Of a stretch of 64,000 nucleotides of DNA, positions 25,301-37,002 are shown piece after piece (positions within the stretch are counted from its first letter, which is position 1; every line of letters begins with the position of its first letter). A program made the translations under genes and the position numbers. The notes beneath the pieces are model-generated. The model was given only the letters and a program-made list of their open reading frames with translations. It was not told where the DNA came from and searched no databases. The stretch is from Marsupella aquatica (taxonomy: Eukaryota > Marchantiophyta): NCBI GenBank assembly GCA_973895155.1, contig OZ316893.1, positions 14,632,001 to 14,696,000 on the forward strand. Direction: 5' to 3'.

Positions 25301-26790
25301 TTATGGCCATTATTTGCAATTTGCTGCTACTAATATGTCTCCGACTGAGCAGCATACACCGGAAGTAAGCAATAGTGGAGGTTTAACTGCACATCAACAC
25401 ATCCAGTGAACTACCTCTCTGCTGCTCACTGGAGGGTGAGACTTTCACTCTTTCTGGATATTGTAGTTTGTAAGCAAGTTGATTAGGAGTGTTTCATGCT
25501 ATGTTTACATTGTGACCCCTAGCTGGAACCAATGGAATGACACAGTGAGTGGGAACTGATAATTTAAGGTTGGTTGCTGTTGGTGAGGCAAGTACAGCTC
25601 CTGCTCACCTTGCTGATCGAAGGTGCTTATCAGAGGACGTGAACACACGACACTCCACAAAAGCAACACTTATGGTGAGGACCCGCAATGCTGAACATGT
25701 GCGGCTTGCACGCAAGGCAGAGATGTTGCACCTTGAGTATGTCAGACTTGGGATCCTTCCAGCCCAGTCTGCATGGTACTTTGAGTACCCAGTTGTTGCC
25801 AGGAATAACTACAGCCGCCCTGTACCTGCTTCTCCACCCTTCCCAACATTCTTGGTATTTTTGTCTCTCGTACATGACCCGCCACAAATTAGGGCCCAAG
25901 GGTGTGTGCACAGTTGCCAGTATGACTGTCCTGCCTGTAGGGCTTCTGGCCTAGAGTTGGATGACCATTCTCTTGGATGTCGGTTTTTTCACAGAGCACA
26001 ATGTATCATCTAGAACCACTCGCCATCCTGCAGTGTGCCTGGCGATGTCACTTGTCCTGCCCTCCCAGACCCCACCACCGGTCACTTTGGTGTCTACACA
26101 TATTTGGATCACACGCTGTAGAAGACCACTTGTCACACCGCATGCACAGACCAGAGACCATTGACCTATAACTTAACACTTTGACTTGAACAGAGAGGAT
26201 ATTTACTTAAGATTTTGAATTATGAGCAATTTTGGGTCCAGGGTTTACGGTCAACAGTACATAACTTATCCTATTATGGCTGCACTAAGTACAATATCCT
26301 AATTTAAGAGGCTAGCAAGCTCACTTAAAAGTCTCCTTTCAAAGACTGGAATTAATGGGCCATGTGATAACCTGGAAAAAGTGATTTATGCCTAACTTAT
26401 TTGTCTCATTCACTATCATAGCCTATTTAGGATGTATAAATTACAACCCTGATCACACTGCTTGATACCAATCCTGTTCAAAAAATGCCTGTTTTACATG
26501 TCACGACTATTATATGTGATTCAAATGCATTAAATCTTGTTGCAGATCTCCTTTGGTGAATCATAGCCACAAAATTGAGGTGTAGGTGGAGCTATTGTAC
26601 GAGGGGATCAGTTTTTAGTGTGGGCTCAATAAACCAAAAAGTATGTCTACTCTGCACATGTGTATGAACATTTCATTGCAGTAGCAATTGCCACTCTAGT
26701 CTATATGCTACATTGTACTTTTTGTACACTGCACTAAATTGTATTGTCTGTGCACTCTACTAAATTGTACTATCTGTCTCAGGCGTAGGC
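22301..26790. other. CACTA-1 segment with no confident gene
   Basis: Open frames at 24224-24889, 24966-25262 and 25549-26013 (plus strand) and 22708-22977 (minus strand) are 89 to 221 codons, but I recognise no domain. The minus-strand frame has a hydrophobic N-terminal stretch like a signal peptide. A 79-bp tandem repeat lies at 23983 to about 24135, and telomere-like GGGTTTAGGGTTAA at 22449-22462. The segment could be 5' exons and introns of the zinc-finger gene, a promoter, or captured host DNA. Confidence 0.4.
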
Positions 26791-27471
26791 ATGGCACGCC
26801 CTAAAATCCGAGCCAAGAAGCGGGGGACAGAGGTGAGCAACACAGGTGTAGTTGGGCCAGATGGTAGTAACTTCTCCGCAAGTCAGATTTTCCAGAAGGC
26901 AGCTCATTGTTGTGCCATTTGTGACGATGGTGGTGGCTTAGCCATATGTGAGGGCCCTTGCATGAGGCATTTCCACCTCAACCCGGAGTCTGACCTTGCT
27001 GCAGAAAACAACTGTCCAGGGGTGGGCCTCCCGTCAGCACACCAGGGAGGCTGGATGTGCACTGATTGTTTGGAGAAGCAGGCTAAGTGTGCACAGTGTG
27101 GGAAGTTGGGGTCTTATGAGGGCTCTGTTGATGCTCCACCACTTGTTAGGAAATGCCCTGACAGATATTGTGTGAGGTTCTTTTGTTTTTCATGTTTGCC
27201 CGATCTTGCCACAGCTTGCCCACTTCATAAGTGCAAGGCATGTGGTCAGCACGATGAAGATTTCTGGGTGGACATAGTCCACTGTGTTAGGTGTCCCACC
27301 ATGTGGCACTTTCATTGTTTGAAGGAGCGTCAAGCAGAAGGCTATGCTTGTGACAGACACATCTATCATCACTCTGCACATGGTGTTGATCGATCGATCT
27401 TCTATTGTCATCGCCATGCCATAGATCCTACTTTGCACACTCCCATGAGAGATCACATTTCTTGGCTTTGA
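26791..27471 (+). CDS. EDM2-like PHD zinc-finger protein (CACTA-1 cargo)
   Basis: 226 residues in a single exon, ATG at 26791. A PHD-type module starts at about residue 41 with CAICDDGGGLAICEGPCMRHFH, then C90 and C93. A second module starts at about C100 (CAQCGKLGSYEG) with C122, C127, C132 and C135. A third starts CPLHKCKACG (about 143) and ends HCVRCPTMWHFHCL (about 164-177). The order and wording closely match the PHD array of plant EDM2, which acts with ASI1/IBM2 on transcription through heterochromatic transposons in introns. That comparison is from memory of the family. The gene lacks the methyltransferase-like part of EDM2. It is the first of three cargo genes in the same orientation upstream of the transposase. 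A role in countering silencing is inference. Confidence 0.82.
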   Translation: MARPKIRAKKRGTEVSNTGVVGPDGSNFSASQIFQKAAHCCAICDDGGGLAICEGPCMRHFHLNPESDLAAENNCPGVGLPSAHQGGWMCTDCLEKQAKCAQCGKLGSYEGSVDAPPLVRKCPDRYCVRFFCFSCLPDLATACPLHKCKACGQHDEDFWVDIVHCVRCPTMWHFHCLKERQAEGYACDRHIYHHSAHGVDRSIFYCHRHAIDPTLHTPMRDHISWL

Positions 27472-28054
27472 ACCTGAATAATGTACATGCATAGTGCACC
27501 TGATGTGGATACCTTGGAGATTGCAGACATTCCAATTTTGAGAAGAAGGACCTCTGTAGGAGAGGATGCATAGGCAACAAGTACCCTAAGTTCATTACTT
27601 GTTCCTGGGTACATGCCTTCAAAAACTCCCCTTAAGCCTTCTAGGAACTTTTTTAACTCTGCAATCATTTTGATCACGACTTACATGACACTGCTTAAAT
27701 TAAATCAGGACTTCTCATTATGAGCATATAAGTTACAAGGCTATTTAATTTGCGAGAATTCCCTTAAAGTGTACCAACATTTTCTATTCTCATTGAATGT
27801 CTGCCCATTTACAACATCTGTATGTGGCATCACAAAACAATTGCACTTGTCACCTTCAATATTGTCAAGGCACATATTCAAACTATGAGGTGCATGCTTG
27901 CAGGTGTCTAGTACGTTTGTCCCAATATTTCTCCCGTTTGGAATCGGAGCAGAGACTCACCAGACGACTGGATTGGACCAAGTTATAAACGCAGCATTTT
28001 AAGGGCCCTCCGATTATCAGGTGAACGCATTATCTTCCGGTCTGCAGTGATTAG
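27472..28054. other. Spacer between PHD and BRCT genes
   Basis: AT-rich non-coding sequence of about 580 bp. It should contain the terminator of the PHD gene and the promoter of the BRCT gene. No convincing gene was seen; minus-strand frames here are shadows. Confidence 0.5.
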
Positions 28055-28918
28055 GTGGCCCGTGTGTACATGGCCTCTAGGAAACGTACAAAGGTTGACC
28101 ACCCGCCTCTGTTGGCTGGAATCAAAGCCATTTTGATTCCTGGCCACTATGGGTTCACCCAAGTGAGTTGGCCAATCGTACAAAAACGATTCTCAGAGTT
28201 CCATGGGACTGAAGTCAAGGACATCACTCCACAGACTACACATGTTGTTGCGGGGACATGGCTGGATGTGATGAACAACTGGTCATGGTCCTTCATTGAT
28301 TCTGCCATTACCAACCAAGGTCTAAAAGTAGTTGAAGTCTCTTGGCTGACCGATTCTGTTAAACATAGGTGTGTACAGAGTACTGAGCAATATGAGTTGT
28401 GGGAGAGTGAGGAGGCCACTGCAGAGGCTTTGGCTGAAAAGGAAGCCTATGAAGCAGCGGCAGAGAAACCCAACTTTGCTTCTGTCCAATATGGACCTGT
28501 TGTCAACATAGGACACCATCCTATGCGTGCAGATGCTATATTGAATGAGCATGGCAAGGAGAGAAATACCATTATGAAGGGGTTCAGTGTGGTATTTGCA
28601 GTAGAAGGAATTGGGGAGACTAAGTGCAGATTGTACAAGTCTATAGTTGTTGAGCTAGGTGGGACAGTGGAGGAGAGTCTAACAGAAACCTCCACTCATG
28701 TTGTAGGTCTGTCATACATGAAAATATGCAGAAAATTCTTTAAGACAACAGTGCGTGATTTTGTCATGAACAACAATCTTTGGGTGCTTTCCCCTGATTG
28801 GCTTCTGGAATCAGCAGCTAGAGGGAAGCGACAGAATGCTTGGGACTTTGATATTTTTGAGGCCTGGCCCTCCAAGATTCAGCGGAGATGTATGCTTAGC
28901 AAAGGTGGGAGAGAGTGA
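28055..28918 (+). CDS. Tandem BRCT-domain protein (CACTA-1 cargo)
   Basis: 287 residues, single exon; translation may start at 28055 or at the ATG 15 bp later. BRCT 1 covers about residues 20-115, with THVVAG and VVEVSWLTDSVKHR matching the conserved end of the fold (Trp in the last helix). An acidic Ala/Glu linker follows at about 120-140. BRCT 2 covers about 170-275, with VVELGGTVEESLTETSTHVVG and LWVLSPDWLLESA. BRCT pairs bind phosphopeptides in DNA repair and replication proteins. In a transposon such a protein could recruit repair factors to excision sites or affect chromatin, but that is inference. There are no stops or frameshifts. Confidence 0.85.
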   Translation: MARVYMASRKRTKVDHPPLLAGIKAILIPGHYGFTQVSWPIVQKRFSEFHGTEVKDITPQTTHVVAGTWLDVMNNWSWSFIDSAITNQGLKVVEVSWLTDSVKHRCVQSTEQYELWESEEATAEALAEKEAYEAAAEKPNFASVQYGPVVNIGHHPMRADAILNEHGKERNTIMKGFSVVFAVEGIGETKCRLYKSIVVELGGTVEESLTETSTHVVGLSYMKICRKFFKTTVRDFVMNNNLWVLSPDWLLESAARGKRQNAWDFDIFEAWPSKIQRRCMLSKGGRE

Positions 28919-29058
28919 GGAGTAGGAGTCCCTCATATTTTTGTATAAATCACAATTTTGTAATAAATATGATCCTTGAACTAACTCATCTTGTCATGGT
29001 TGGTCGCAGTTGAAGTGATTGTTGTTTCCTGCTGCGTGGGGTGTGACTGTGAATCTAC

Positions 29059-29628
29059 TTGCTGGGCTCTGTTTGGCTGAAGACTTTGGTGGGTATGCTG
29101 CCTCTTCCAGACCGTCAGGCCCTATGTAGGGTCCTCCTACGGGTTGCATCGTGCATGGCTACTGCTTGGGCTTACTTGTGTGGATTGGTAACCAGACAGA
29201 GTGTAGCTCCATCCGAGATAATGCCTGCAGACCTTGGATGTGTTGTGAATGCTGTGGTGAATGAGGATGCACAGTCGGAAGAGGATATTTACTTTTCAGC
29301 AGATGAGTTAGACAAGCACGATGCTGTAGGTGGTTCCTTGTTGCCTGATTTGGCAGATGATATAGTTCTTGCACATGTCTGGCCGAGGGTTCTTGTGGTG
29401 TCTGGCGCACAAGATATCTGCAAATATAGACTAATTAGTACCCAGTGGAGGGACTTGGTAGCAACATGTGCACCATGGAGGGCACTGCTGCCACTGCTTG
29501 TAGGCACGGATCGAAGACCACCATGGCATGAGCAGGGTTTAGACCTTGATGACTTAATGTACATGCCTGAGTACCTCAGGGCTGAGTGGCATCGACAACA
29601 GGATTGGTATCCGTATTTGATGTGGTAG
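29059..29628 (+). CDS. F-box-like protein (CACTA-1 cargo)
   Basis: 189 residues at most; an ATG at 29095 is an alternative start. Residues about 98-150 read like an F-box: LADDIVLAHVWPRV, then CKYRLISTQWRDLVAT and WRALLPLL, matching the Leu-Pro...Leu and Ser-x-x-Trp-Arg-x-Leu pattern that contacts SKP1. The N-terminus is Leu/Val-rich and the C-terminus ends in a Trp/Tyr-rich segment. No substrate-binding repeats are visible. If genuine, it could direct host or element proteins to ubiquitination. It sits between the BRCT gene and TNPD in the same orientation. The match is weaker than for the two preceding genes. Confidence 0.5.
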   Translation: MLGSVWLKTLVGMLPLPDRQALCRVLLRVASCMATAWAYLCGLVTRQSVAPSEIMPADLGCVVNAVVNEDAQSEEDIYFSADELDKHDAVGGSLLPDLADDIVLAHVWPRVLVVSGAQDICKYRLISTQWRDLVATCAPWRALLPLLVGTDRRPPWHEQGLDLDDLMYMPEYLRAEWHRQQDWYPYLMW

Positions 29629-29942
29629 TAAGATGAGGACATCTCACACCGGTCTCGCACCTGGCACCTGTGTCTATGACTATACATGATTGGACTCTGA
29701 TATGGTCATGGATGTACGTGCAGAGGCAGTACATGTGAGGACAGCGGAGGAGTTGACACCCTCAAACATTTAGGAATTTTGTCTCATTCACTTGAGAATA
29801 GGTACATGACTCAGGCACCTATATTTTTTATTTTTTTATTTTTTTGGAACGTTACGTATTTTGGCAAGTACAGTCGAGGGTGAAATCCTTAACAGGAAGT
29901 GTATTTTTCACTTGCATAATAAAATGACAGGGTGCTGAGTGC

Positions 29943-32900
29943 GTGTGTATAGTGATGGCTCCAAGGTTGCCTCTTCACAACCCATTTAGGATTAGGCATC
30001 ATGATTCTAAATTGTGGATGCGTGAACAAGCCCGGGCCGCCCAAGGTAGGAGTAGGAGGATGAGATGCCCATGCACACAGTGCCAAGGATTCAAGTCGTT
30101 GAGTTTGAACACTGTGCACCTTCACCTGCTGCGGCATGAAAGGCACCCTCGGTGGAGGGTTTGGAATGTACCAGCAGAAGAAGACTCCTCTGATGAAGAG
30201 TGGAGAGCTGACTTTGTGGATTCTAATATAGCTAGGCGTAGAGACTATGTAGAGCAGGACATAGACTGTGCAGAGGATGGTCCTGGGGTCCAACATGAGA
30301 ACGTGGATGACCAAGATGGAGATGGAGAGGCAGTCACTGAGGACGGTGGGATGGATGTCCCAAGAATGGTTCAAGAGATTTTTGAAGACCTTGATGCTTT
30401 TTACGACACAGTGGAATCAGAAGAGGACAATGAACCGCAGCCACACATTGGCGACGGACAAGCTGAACCTGACTTTGACATTGGGGAAGGTGCAGCAAAG
30501 AGGGAGTGGGTGTTTGGGGGCCCAAAACACATCAAAGAAGCTTGCATTCCTATCTACGAGGGGTCGAACTGCTCCAAGCTGGGTTTTGTCGTGTTGTTGT
30601 TGAACATCTGTGGCAATCACAATGTTCCCAATATATTTGTGACAGAGTTGTTGACCTTCCTGCTCCGAAATGTGTTACCAGATGGTAATTCAATTCCAAA
30701 AAATATGTACGAGGCTAGGAAATTGATGTCTAACCTTGGGCTGAACTATGTGTCTATTGACGCATGCCCTGATGGGTGTGTTCTCTTTCGCAAAGAGCAT
30801 GCAGATAAATTGACATGCCCTCATTGTGGTAAGCACAGGTACAAGAATGTAGGGAAATGTACACACCCTGCCAAGGTTCTTCGTCATTTTCCTCTCATTC
30901 CTAGACTACAACGTCTGTTTAGATGCCCTGCCATTTCCAAGCTGATGACATGGACTCCTGATAACAAGAGCAGTGATGGCCTGCAGCGTCACATTGGAGA
31001 TTCCAACCATTGGAAATTTGTTGATGAGAGGTGGCCACAGTTTGCTACAGAGAAGCGGAACTTTCGATTTGGTCTATCACTGGATGGAGTAAACCCATTT
31101 GGAGACAAAAACAACCGTTATTCATGTTGGCCGGTTACGCTGCTAAATTACAACCTTCCCCCATGGATGACTACAAAGAGGTTTTTTGTCATGATGGTGC
31201 TGTTAATCCCTGGACCAGCTTCTGTGACCGAGCAATTCATAGATATCATGTTGGCTCCAGCAGTGGAAGAGTGGAAGACTTTGTGGATAGAAGGGGTGTT
31301 AACCCATGATGTTCTGAAGGGGCTTCTTCGACCCAGCCCCTTTAGACTGCATGCAATTTGTTTGCTGGATATAGCAGATTACCCAGGCCATGGCATCATA
31401 TCTGGACGAGTGACAAAGGGCTATGTGGGGTGCACACCATGTGGGAAAAATGTGACAAGTGAGTGGTCGCATGCCCTGCACAGTATGAAATTTCAGGGGC
31501 ATAGAAGGTATCTGCCTGTTGATCATCCTTACAGGCACACACGGTCTCAAATTGCACACTTCAACAACAAAACAGAGCTTCGTGGCCCACCACAGAGGGT
31601 CACCAGAGAGCAAGTCCTGAGGTGGGCAGCCAGGAAGGCTGATTGGGACAAGAGAAGTGCCACTGATCGAGAACCTGAGGATCCAGTGGTGAAACATGGT
31701 GTGAAAAGACAGACCTTGATGGACTTGGAGTTGGAGTACTGGAGGGTAATGTACTTAGCCTCCAGCCCCTGTATGATTGCAATTTTAGATTGGAGCAATG
31801 GTGGATTGATGTTGGTTACAATCCTCCTATGTGGTTAATTAGTGTTTCTGTTGTTGAATTCTTTGCTTTGTGGAGTGCAGGAATTCGAGCCCAGCAAACA
31901 CAATGTGGACGTCATGCACATTGAGAAAAATATTTGTGAGAGCTTGCTGAAGTTCTTGTCGGGTGAGAAAGATACAGGAGCAGTTCGAGCTGATATGCAA
32001 TAGAAGGGGATTCGCCCTCACCTTTGGTTGAAGCCCCATGCAAGCAATCCCAATGTACTTCTCAAGTTCCAAGCTCCCTATGTGTGCACACAGGATGAAT
32101 GGAAGACATTCTTGTATAGATTGAGCTGTCTGAAAGTGCCCTCTGGCTATGCTGGTGCCTTCAAGAAGCATATTACAAAGAATAAACGTGGCAGTATGAA
32201 AACACATGACTACCATGTGTTGATGCAGCACATTCTGCCCCTATGCCTCAGAGGTCTCATGCAGAAACCAGTCCGTAATGTCATTCTTCGACTGTGCAAT
32301 GTATTTCGCCGTATATGTGTGAAAGTGTGGGATCCCCAAGGATTGGAGCAGTTGAAGCAGGATGCTGCTTATGTCCTCTGTGACTTGGAGATATACTTCC
32401 CCCCTGCTTTCTTTGATGTTATGACTCATCTCCTAATCCATGTGGTAGAAGAGCTAGGGCAGTATGGGCCAGTCAGTACCAGATGGATGTACCCTATGGA
32501 GCGATACATGAAGTTGTTGAAAGGTCATGTGAGAACATACTACAGGCCAGAGGCTTCCATGGCATTGGGGTACATTAAGGATGAGATGTTGGGATTCCTA
32601 ACAGAGTACATGGCTGGGTCTGGTGAAGCTATGACAAGAGTTTGGAAATCTGGTGAAGATGATGGAGTGAGTGGCGAGGTTGTTGAAGGTGTGGGACGTG
32701 CTGTTCAGCTGCCTGTTGCGATTCGAGACAAGGCTCATTCATATGTGCTGGCAAACACAGAGCCTATGCAACCATGGTGGAGGTGAGTGATTGAATTGAC
32801 TTGCCTTTGTTGTGATGCTTCTTGTCTGTTCCAAGGGTGATCTTAGATTGTCATGTGTTGTTTAGACTAACTATGCCTGTACCTCATATTGCAGGGAATA

Positions 32901-33654
32901 TGATATGCAAAAAGCTGCACACTCTGGGCAGCAGGATCCCTTCCCACAGTTCGAGCAGTGGATTCGGGTGACAATTCGAGAGCATAGTAGACATCACCCA
33001 GATATGGAGAAGGATTTGTATCTTCTATCTGTGCCACCACGATTGTCTATTCTGACCTACAAACGGATGAGAGCTTATGGAAATCATTATCGAGTGAGGG
33101 ATGAGCAGGGTGACCATTGTGTATCATATGATTGTGGTTTGATTTCTGTGTTTGAGCAGAGAACCTCTAAAGAACAGAGGGGGTGGATGAAGATGGGTTA
33201 CGTGGGGGAGTTGACCGACATTTGGGTGTTGAATTATGGTAACACAAGTGTCCCAGTGATATTGATGAAGGGATCATGGGTGAAATCAGAGTGGCAGAGA
33301 CCAAGGGCCACCATGAAGCGTGATCATGATGGGTTCTTGTTGGCCAATTTTAGGTCCAGAGTACCAGAATGGTCTGAGCCTTTTGTTTTCCCTAGCCAAG
33401 TTGAACAGGCTTTCTTTGCAGATGTGGAGGAGTCACATGGCTGGAGGGTGGTATGCCATAGCCAAGCACGGAACAGGCGGATGGATGGAAGTAAAGTAGA
33501 GTTCAGTTTGGATGACCATGCTGCATTCGAGCATCCTAGTCATGAGACTGTACTTCCAACTCGGGCAGGGACTGACTACATCCCCTTAACATTGAGAGAG
33601 ACATATGATGAACCTGGGCAAATGGAATATGATGAGGTTGATGATTTGCAATAG
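29943..33654 (+). CDS. TNPD: CACTA-1 TNPD transposase (three exons, one nonsense codon)
   Basis: Predicted exons are 29943-31745, 31881-32782 and 32895-33654, with GT-AG introns that keep the frame. The ATG at 29955 is an equally good start. An N-terminal zinc motif (RCPCTQCQGF...HLHLLRH, about residue 40) leads into an acidic linker. The plant Transposase_21 core follows, with FGLSLDGVNPFG, YNLPPWMTTKRF, LIPGP and DIADYPGHG. Exon 2 starts with HNVDVMHIEKN and runs into DYHVLMQHILP and the PMERYMKLLKGHVR region. Exon 3 carries the DUF4216-type C-terminal domain. A TAG at 32001-32003, 120 bp into exon 2, breaks the frame, so this copy probably makes no full-length transposase unless the stop is read through or edited. 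Confidence 0.9.
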
Positions 33655-33831
33655 GCAACAGCTGGCGATTGGCAAGTATGAGGTTGAGGATGACTACCTG
33701 CACAGAGTCACAGAACGGGAATTGTTGCCTGGAATGATGTTTAGGATAGTTGGATATGCATGAAATTGATTGATACTTTGAATTTAGTGTGCTGATTCTC
33801 CCTGTTTGGTTGTGGGTGCTGTGCAGAAGCT

Positions 33832-36800
33832 ATGGGGGAAGAGGGTGATGACATGGAGACAGACATGGGGCTTGGAGAGTGGGGTGAAGAGGAAAGATTG
33901 GATATGGATGGAGACCCAGATGCAGGGGGCTCACAGAAAAATGCACCTATGCAAGATGCACAGGGCCCTCATCAAGTCCCAGGTAGGTGGGCAGCTAGAG
34001 AGAAATCACATAATCCATACCTTAGAAGGAGCCAGAGTTATTGGCAAGGGACGCCTGATAATTATGATGATGACTATGATGGAGTAGAAGATGGATGGGA
34101 TGAATATGAACACCCAGAGCGTGGTAGAGACGGGTACAGAGGGCAATGGAAAGGTGAGGAGGATGATTGGACAAGTAAGTGCCTTGTGCTAGTGATTTTG
34201 TGATGGTAGTAGAGATTTAGCTCAATATGCACTTATCTGATGTGTAGCTAGGGCAAAGAGTTTATCTTACAGGTCCATGAGTGTGGCATGTACCTGTTGG
34301 TATGCAGACTCTGATTGGGACAATCACGAAAACAACAAAGGCCATCCACGTTCAGATAGGAGGCAATCATTCACAGGCGGGAGAAACGCCCCTAATTCAT
34401 CAAGACAAAGCAATAGGACAGGTGGTCCAGAACCATCTATGCGCCAAGGGAGAGGTAACTTGGTCATTGCAGAATTGCTCTGAAGTCCACTGTATATTTG
34501 GCAGCGGGATTTATGATTCATACTTACCTAATGTAAGTGACTGTAAATGGATCCTGTAAATGTGCAGGGACTCCAGGGAGGTTTGGACAATGCAATCCAG
34601 GCCGTGGGGGGAGATCAGGCCGTGGAGGGACCCCAGGCCGTGGGGGGACACCAGGCCGTGGAGGGACACCTAGTAGCGCTTCAGGGAGTACCAAGGCAGG
34701 AGACAGTAACAAATTTGGTAAAGTAGAAGTGAATTCCGAAGGTTGGATAACTCCCACATGTGATGGTAAGAACCGTTGGCATTCTGACCTAAGAGGAGAA
34801 GTATTGCGTTGGTTAGATTTGAGCATTACAGAGTTTAGGAGTCAGAACAAAGCTGATTGGGCTGCTATCTGCAAGGACATTCTTGAACGGTGGGAGTATG
34901 TTGGTAATGATGGTAAGGGCCCAGTTGAAGATTGCATATCAGATTATGCAATGAGGATTTTGAAACAAGAGAGGCATAGGTTGAAAAGGATATGGATAGA
35001 CAATGGTTCTAACAGGAGAATGCCACCACCCCCATCATTGGAACTGGATCAATGGACACGGTTAATCAAAGGGTTCATGTCGGAGGCTGGACAGAGCAAG
35101 AGTGAACTGATGTCAAATGCTCGAGGCAAAGTGAAACACCTTTCACAGGCTGGGAGAGGAAGTTATGCTCCAGTGAAAGAACAATTGGTAAGGCAGTGAC
35201 ATGCCTGATAGTAAGCCTCAAACTTATCATCTTGCTACCATTATTACATTTTCATTGACAATCAACACTTGGTTTCATTCATATGTATGTTGATGTGGAC
35301 TGCAGAAGAAATTGACAGGTGAAGAACCATCAGCACAAGAAGTGAGAGAGGAGTTCATGAAACAAAGGAGTGAGGTGACAAGTGTAACTTCCAAACAGGT
35401 GATTATGTTGTAATTCTGTATGTTCTGTGACTATTTGGCCTTGAGCATCAGAAAGAAATGTAGTAGGAAGTAAGCAACCAGTTCTTGGGGACAGTTATCT
35501 GAGATATGTAAGCTGTGTTATGACAGGGAACTGTTACAACTCTCACAGAGATGTGTGAACGGTTGAAGTCATTAGAGTGTGGACTCCCTCAAGTGGAAAG
35601 TAAATTGGCTGATCGTTTGGATATTGTGGAGGCATCTGTAGCGAACCTTCTTGCATCAGTGGAATCTAATTTCAAGCTTGTGATTGAAAAATTGGGTGGT
35701 TCCCAACCAAACAATGAGGGCAACATTGTACAAAGTGTGCCCTTGTTAACAAAAAAGGGAATTGGCAAATCTGACACAGGTATGGAAATGACACCGGCCC
35801 ATTGTTCATTGTGTCCTATGTTCAAATGTTAGAAGTAAGTTTTCATGAATTGAGTGAATGGTTTGAATGCAGGAAGAGTGGAGGCAGAGAAGGACCCTGT
35901 AATCAGTAAGCAGAAGGCAAGAAGGTTGCTGAGACAGGTAACCTGCTATGATCCAGTACATTACATTTGAAAAGTGCATGGAGTTTTGTGAAGCTTAAGC
36001 CGGTTGGAGGTAATCTTTTCTGTAAGAACTGGTTGGATGAACTGGGATCTGAAGTGACATCATGATTGATGTATCAGGTGATTCAAAGAGCAATAATGAA
36101 GAAGATGTGCCCAGTGCCTCAGTGACCATAGCCAAGGAGGTATCAGGTAAGCTGATGCTTTAAATTCCTCTATATGAATGTTGAGCAATAATTCAGTGGT
36201 TAATAGATTCAACGTGAATATTGTGGTGTGTTTATTGATCAACAGAAGCAGACATGGAGCATATGGCAATGGCAAAGAAGGGGAAGAAGGCTGTTCATAA
36301 TGGTAAGGAGATAGTGACAACTTTGTGGTTGGTGACATGTACATTTAGCACATGTGATGAGTGATTCACTTATGTTGGACATGACACTGAATTGTAGTTG
36401 ATGCAGAGTTGACAGACTCTCAACCAAGTGGGAGCAGGGTGAAGCGACGTCGAAACTTGGGTGCAACATTGGATGCAAGTAAGATTGTAGATGCTTCAAT
36501 TGAAGCAAGTACAATGTTGGCAGATACTGAGATGATGTCGCAGGGAAATCCTGCTACACAATCAGAAGTGTCAAATATGGATGCAGATTCTTTGAAGAAG
36601 AGTGTAGCCAATTCTCGATCACCAGCACAAAACACTCGTGCCAAAGTCATGACTCGCAACCAAGGTATGAATAATGTCATGTATAAGCCACCCAGGAAAG
36701 CCAAGAAAAATAGCCAGGGTAAGGTGGAGGTGATAGCCACAGCAGAGCCAGTCCATAATCTTCTATCATGGGAGGATGACTCGCAGGTATGTGTGGGTAC

Positions 36801-37002
36801 AGGCATTTTGCGACCGGATCATGCAAAATTCCATGGCAAAGTGGTCCCGGATGACCATGTAGTAGTGTTGTTGACTACAGTGATTGTATCTGATTGTAAT
36901 TTGCCATTTCCGAATAGAGACGATGATCCACCTCAGGAAATAATTGCAGATGCAGTAGGATCTCTTGTGCTCTGGCCATCAGAGTGTGTTAGTCTGCAGT
37001 GA
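33832..37002 (+). CDS. TNPA: CACTA-1 TNPA-like protein (multi-exon)
   Basis: The probable exons, in order, begin with an acidic Asp/Glu/Gly-rich exon from 33832 to about 34173 and a short Asn/Gly/Arg exon at about 34310-34454. The third, from 34568 to about 35188, starts with an RGG-type repeat (GRGGTP) and holds a helical segment like plant Transposase_24/TNPA (HSDLRGEVLRWLDL, QERHRLKRIW). Short coiled-coil exons follow at about 35306-35398 and 35527-35779. The last exon (about 36400-37002) ends LVLWPSECVSLQ, a Tnp1-type C-terminus. TNPA binds subterminal repeats and regulates the element's promoter. Exon edges are my predictions from GT-AG signals and frame continuity. Confidence 0.7.
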
